64,000 bases of DNA, from the NCBI GenBank assembly GCA_002778785.1, contig PEZS01000013.1:45448-109447 (forward strand). Reading direction: 5' to 3'. This document shows, one piece after another, positions 62,435-64,000 of the stretch; the first letter of the stretch is position 1; every line of letters begins with the position of its first letter. Made by a program: the position numbers and the translations under genes. Source of the stretch: Bdellovibrionales bacterium CG10_big_fil_rev_8_21_14_0_10_45_34 (GTDB lineage: Bacteria; Bdellovibrionota; Bdellovibrionia; Bdellovibrionales; 1-14-0-10-45-34). Under the pieces are notes generated by a model. It had not been told where the DNA came from. It saw nothing but the letters and a program-made list of their open reading frames with translations, and searched no databases.

Positions 62435-63781
62435 ATGAAACAGCATCTTTCAAGACGAGCTATTAAGGCCATAGCCTACTCTTCAGCTTTGGCATTTCTG
62501 ACTGTGGCTGGGGTTTCACTTTTGACTTCGCACGATAGTATTGATTTTGACCTGTATGGTGAAGCTCGGCTCATGAGCCTTTCAAACCCCACCCAGATCA
62601 ACTCAAAACCAAAAGATGTAGAGTCTCTTGTACTTCTTAATGATCCTGCAATCTCGCGAAACTGGGGCCTTGCTGGAACAGATGGTAAAGCAGATATTTC
62701 TGTATTCAAAGCCTGGAATATTTCAAAAGGCTCGAAAGACATCGTGGTTGGCATTATCGACACGGGCATAGACATTCATCACCCAGATTTAAAAGACAAT
62801 CTTTGGGTTAACCAAGGCGAAGTAGGTCTTGATAAAAACGGCAAAGACAAGAGAACTAACGGAATTGACGATGATAACAACGGCTGTATTGATGATGTTC
62901 ATGGTTGTAACTTCATCACCGGGCGAGGCGACGTTGAGGATCGTCATGGTCATGGCTGCAGCATCGCAGGAATTGTCGGCGCCAAGGGCGGTAATGGTAT
63001 TGGAATTAGCGGGGTTTCACCCGAGGTGAGCCTAATGGTACTTAAATACTACGATCCTACTAGTCGCGGAAATGACAATTTGAAGAACACTATTAAGGCT
63101 ATTGACTATGCTGTTCGTATGAATGCGAAAATCATCAACTACTCCGGCGGCGGGCTTGAAAAGAGTGATGAGGAATATAGCGCCATCAAGCGAGCTCAAC
63201 AAAAAGGTATCCTTTTTGTTGCTGCGGCGGGGAACGAATACTCCAACTCAGATCAAGCACCTTACTATCCAGCAAACTACGGTCTAGACAACATCATTTC
63301 AGTAACGGCTATCGACCCTAAGACAAAGGTTCTTACGAGTAGCAACTTTGGTGAAAACACAGTTGATATTGCAGCGCCAGGCGAACAGATTTACTCCACT
63401 TTGCCAGGGGGCAAGTATGGTGCGATGACTGGCACCTCTCAGGCCACAGCATTTGTAACAGGCGTTGCCGCTCTGATTATGGCCAACAACAAACACTTTG
63501 ATTACAAACAAGTGAAGAAGCAAATTCTCTCGACGGCAGACTTTGAGTCGAACATGAAAGGAAAGACACGAACTTCTGGCAAACTGAATTCCTTTGCTGC
63601 CTTAGCCATTCAACCAAATATTTCAGTAACGGGCCTTCCGGTCAACTTAGCGCCGCTGCTGCCTCGTGAAGAGAATAGCGAAATTGCAGCCATTGGCGGA
63701 CTTGTACCCGAGACAACGAGTCCGATCAATTCTCTTTCACCCATACTCGAAGCCCTGAGCAGAAAACCCGCGAATAACTAA
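62435..63781 (+). CDS. Subtilisin-like serine protease (S8)
   Basis: 448 residues, GGAGG before the ATG. A signal segment (about 10-30, AIAYSSALAFLTVAGVSLL), a short pro-like region, then the S8 domain: Asp109 in VVGIIDTGID, His173 in DRHGHGCSIAG, oxyanion Asn267 in AAAGNE, and Ser335 in GTSQATAF. The usual HGTH is HGCS here and the usual GTSMA is GTSQA. An Asp/Asn-rich loop (about 132-155, NGIDDDNNGCIDDVHG) is common in exported S8 enzymes and may bind calcium. The C-terminus (about 55 residues) is a Pro/Leu-rich tail. A secreted protease, possibly degrading host or prey protein. Confidence 0.92.
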   Translation: MKQHLSRRAIKAIAYSSALAFLTVAGVSLLTSHDSIDFDLYGEARLMSLSNPTQINSKPKDVESLVLLNDPAISRNWGLAGTDGKADISVFKAWNISKGSKDIVVGIIDTGIDIHHPDLKDNLWVNQGEVGLDKNGKDKRTNGIDDDNNGCIDDVHGCNFITGRGDVEDRHGHGCSIAGIVGAKGGNGIGISGVSPEVSLMVLKYYDPTSRGNDNLKNTIKAIDYAVRMNAKIINYSGGGLEKSDEEYSAIKRAQQKGILFVAAAGNEYSNSDQAPYYPANYGLDNIISVTAIDPKTKVLTSSNFGENTVDIAAPGEQIYSTLPGGKYGAMTGTSQATAFVTGVAALIMANNKHFDYKQVKKQILSTADFESNMKGKTRTSGKLNSFAALAIQPNISVTGLPVNLAPLLPREENSEIAAIGGLVPETTSPINSLSPILEALSRKPANN

Positions 63782-63842
63782 GTCGGCCTCGCCCCTCTAC
63801 CGTCTTCGAGTTCTGCATTTCTGAGTTTAGTAACTCTAAGTT

Positions 63843-63906
63843 ATGCAGCGTTTGTGTTTGGTAACTCTGCGTTTCGCACACTTTGTGTCATGCAGCGTTT
63901 GTGTTT
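63843..63906 (+). repeat. Two copies of a 17-bp word
   Basis: ATGCAGCGTTTGTGTTT occurs at 63843-63859 and 63890-63906, joined by related GTGTT/GCGTTTCG text. It seems an older or degenerate part of the repeat zone at the right edge. Confidence 0.75.
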
Positions 63907-63910
63907 TGAT

Positions 63911-64000
63911 CTAAGTGTTCTCTATCTAAGTGTTCTCTATCTAAGTGTTCTCTATCTAAGTGTTCTCTATCTAAGTGTTCTCTATCTAAGTGTTCTCTAT
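63911..64000 (+). repeat. 15-bp minisatellite, six or more units, runs off the window
   Basis: CTAAGTGTTCTCTAT is repeated exactly six times from 63911 to the last base, so the array probably continues beyond. Non-coding, behind the protease gene. Perfect identity implies recent expansion or active slippage. Confidence 0.95.

Overview
The window comes from a Gram-negative bacterium: it carries LPS-core genes (a heptosyltransferase-type enzyme and waaA), a complete type II secretion (T2SS) operon, an outer-membrane barrel, many lipoproteins and Tat-exported proteins. The gene mix (gspC to gspN with a PilM-like GspL, a ResB/CcsA pair, an RMD1-type protein, many secreted proteins without clear homologues, moderate G+C) fits a Bdellovibrio-like predatory or deltaproteobacterial lineage best. 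That placement is an inference; there is no rRNA gene here to prove it.

Layout. 1-3.7 kb: 5' part of purM (minus), then a GT9 glycosyltransferase overlapping waaA, and a lipoprotein. 3.7-9.3 kb: a multi-spanning membrane protein, a solitary rpsN, a Gly-rich lipoprotein behind a Shine-Dalgarno-sequestering hairpin, an RMD1-family protein, tRNA-Pro(GGG) and secreted proteins. 9.3-10.1 kb: a scar where fragments of a fic gene and a trmO-like gene meet tail to tail. 10-16 kb: a lipoprotein, an Ada-type alkyl-DNA repair protein, a FosA-like enzyme, a small K+ channel and a photolyase. 16.3-19.2 kb: a three-gene ABC-2 exporter. 19.2-23.8 kb: otsBA facing away from a GH15 hydrolase (trehalose synthesis and probable breakdown). 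24-31.4 kb, minus strand: a vWA-like lipoprotein with coding minisatellite, cardiolipin synthase, and a run of N-formylglutamate amidohydrolase, ResB and CcsA. 31.4-37.3 kb: cobalamin adenosyltransferase, a GNAT-like protein, a repeat-rich gap, a RAYT transposase and secreted proteins.

37.5-52.7 kb is the T2SS operon gspC-D-E-F-G-H-I-J-K-L-M-N. It has three oddities: a Tat-exported, 13-cysteine copper-storage-like gene inserted backwards between gspD and gspE; a 105-bp repeat with REP-like palindromes expanded in frame inside the gspK leader; and a 27-codon Cys-rich ORF between gspK and gspL that overlaps the gspL start by one base. 52.9-64 kb: a PhoD-type phosphatase, ssb, a set of exported proteins of unknown role, a PAP2 phosphatase and a subtilisin-like protease.

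The most distinctive feature of the window is its repeat landscape. It includes a RAYT gene, REP/BIME-like imperfect palindromes (in gspK, directly after phoD, and at 59.8-60.0 kb with a 32-bp perfect inverted repeat), and several 15-18 bp minisatellites (25.0, 33.6 and 63.9 kb). No rRNA, CRISPR array, prophage or intact insertion sequence was seen.
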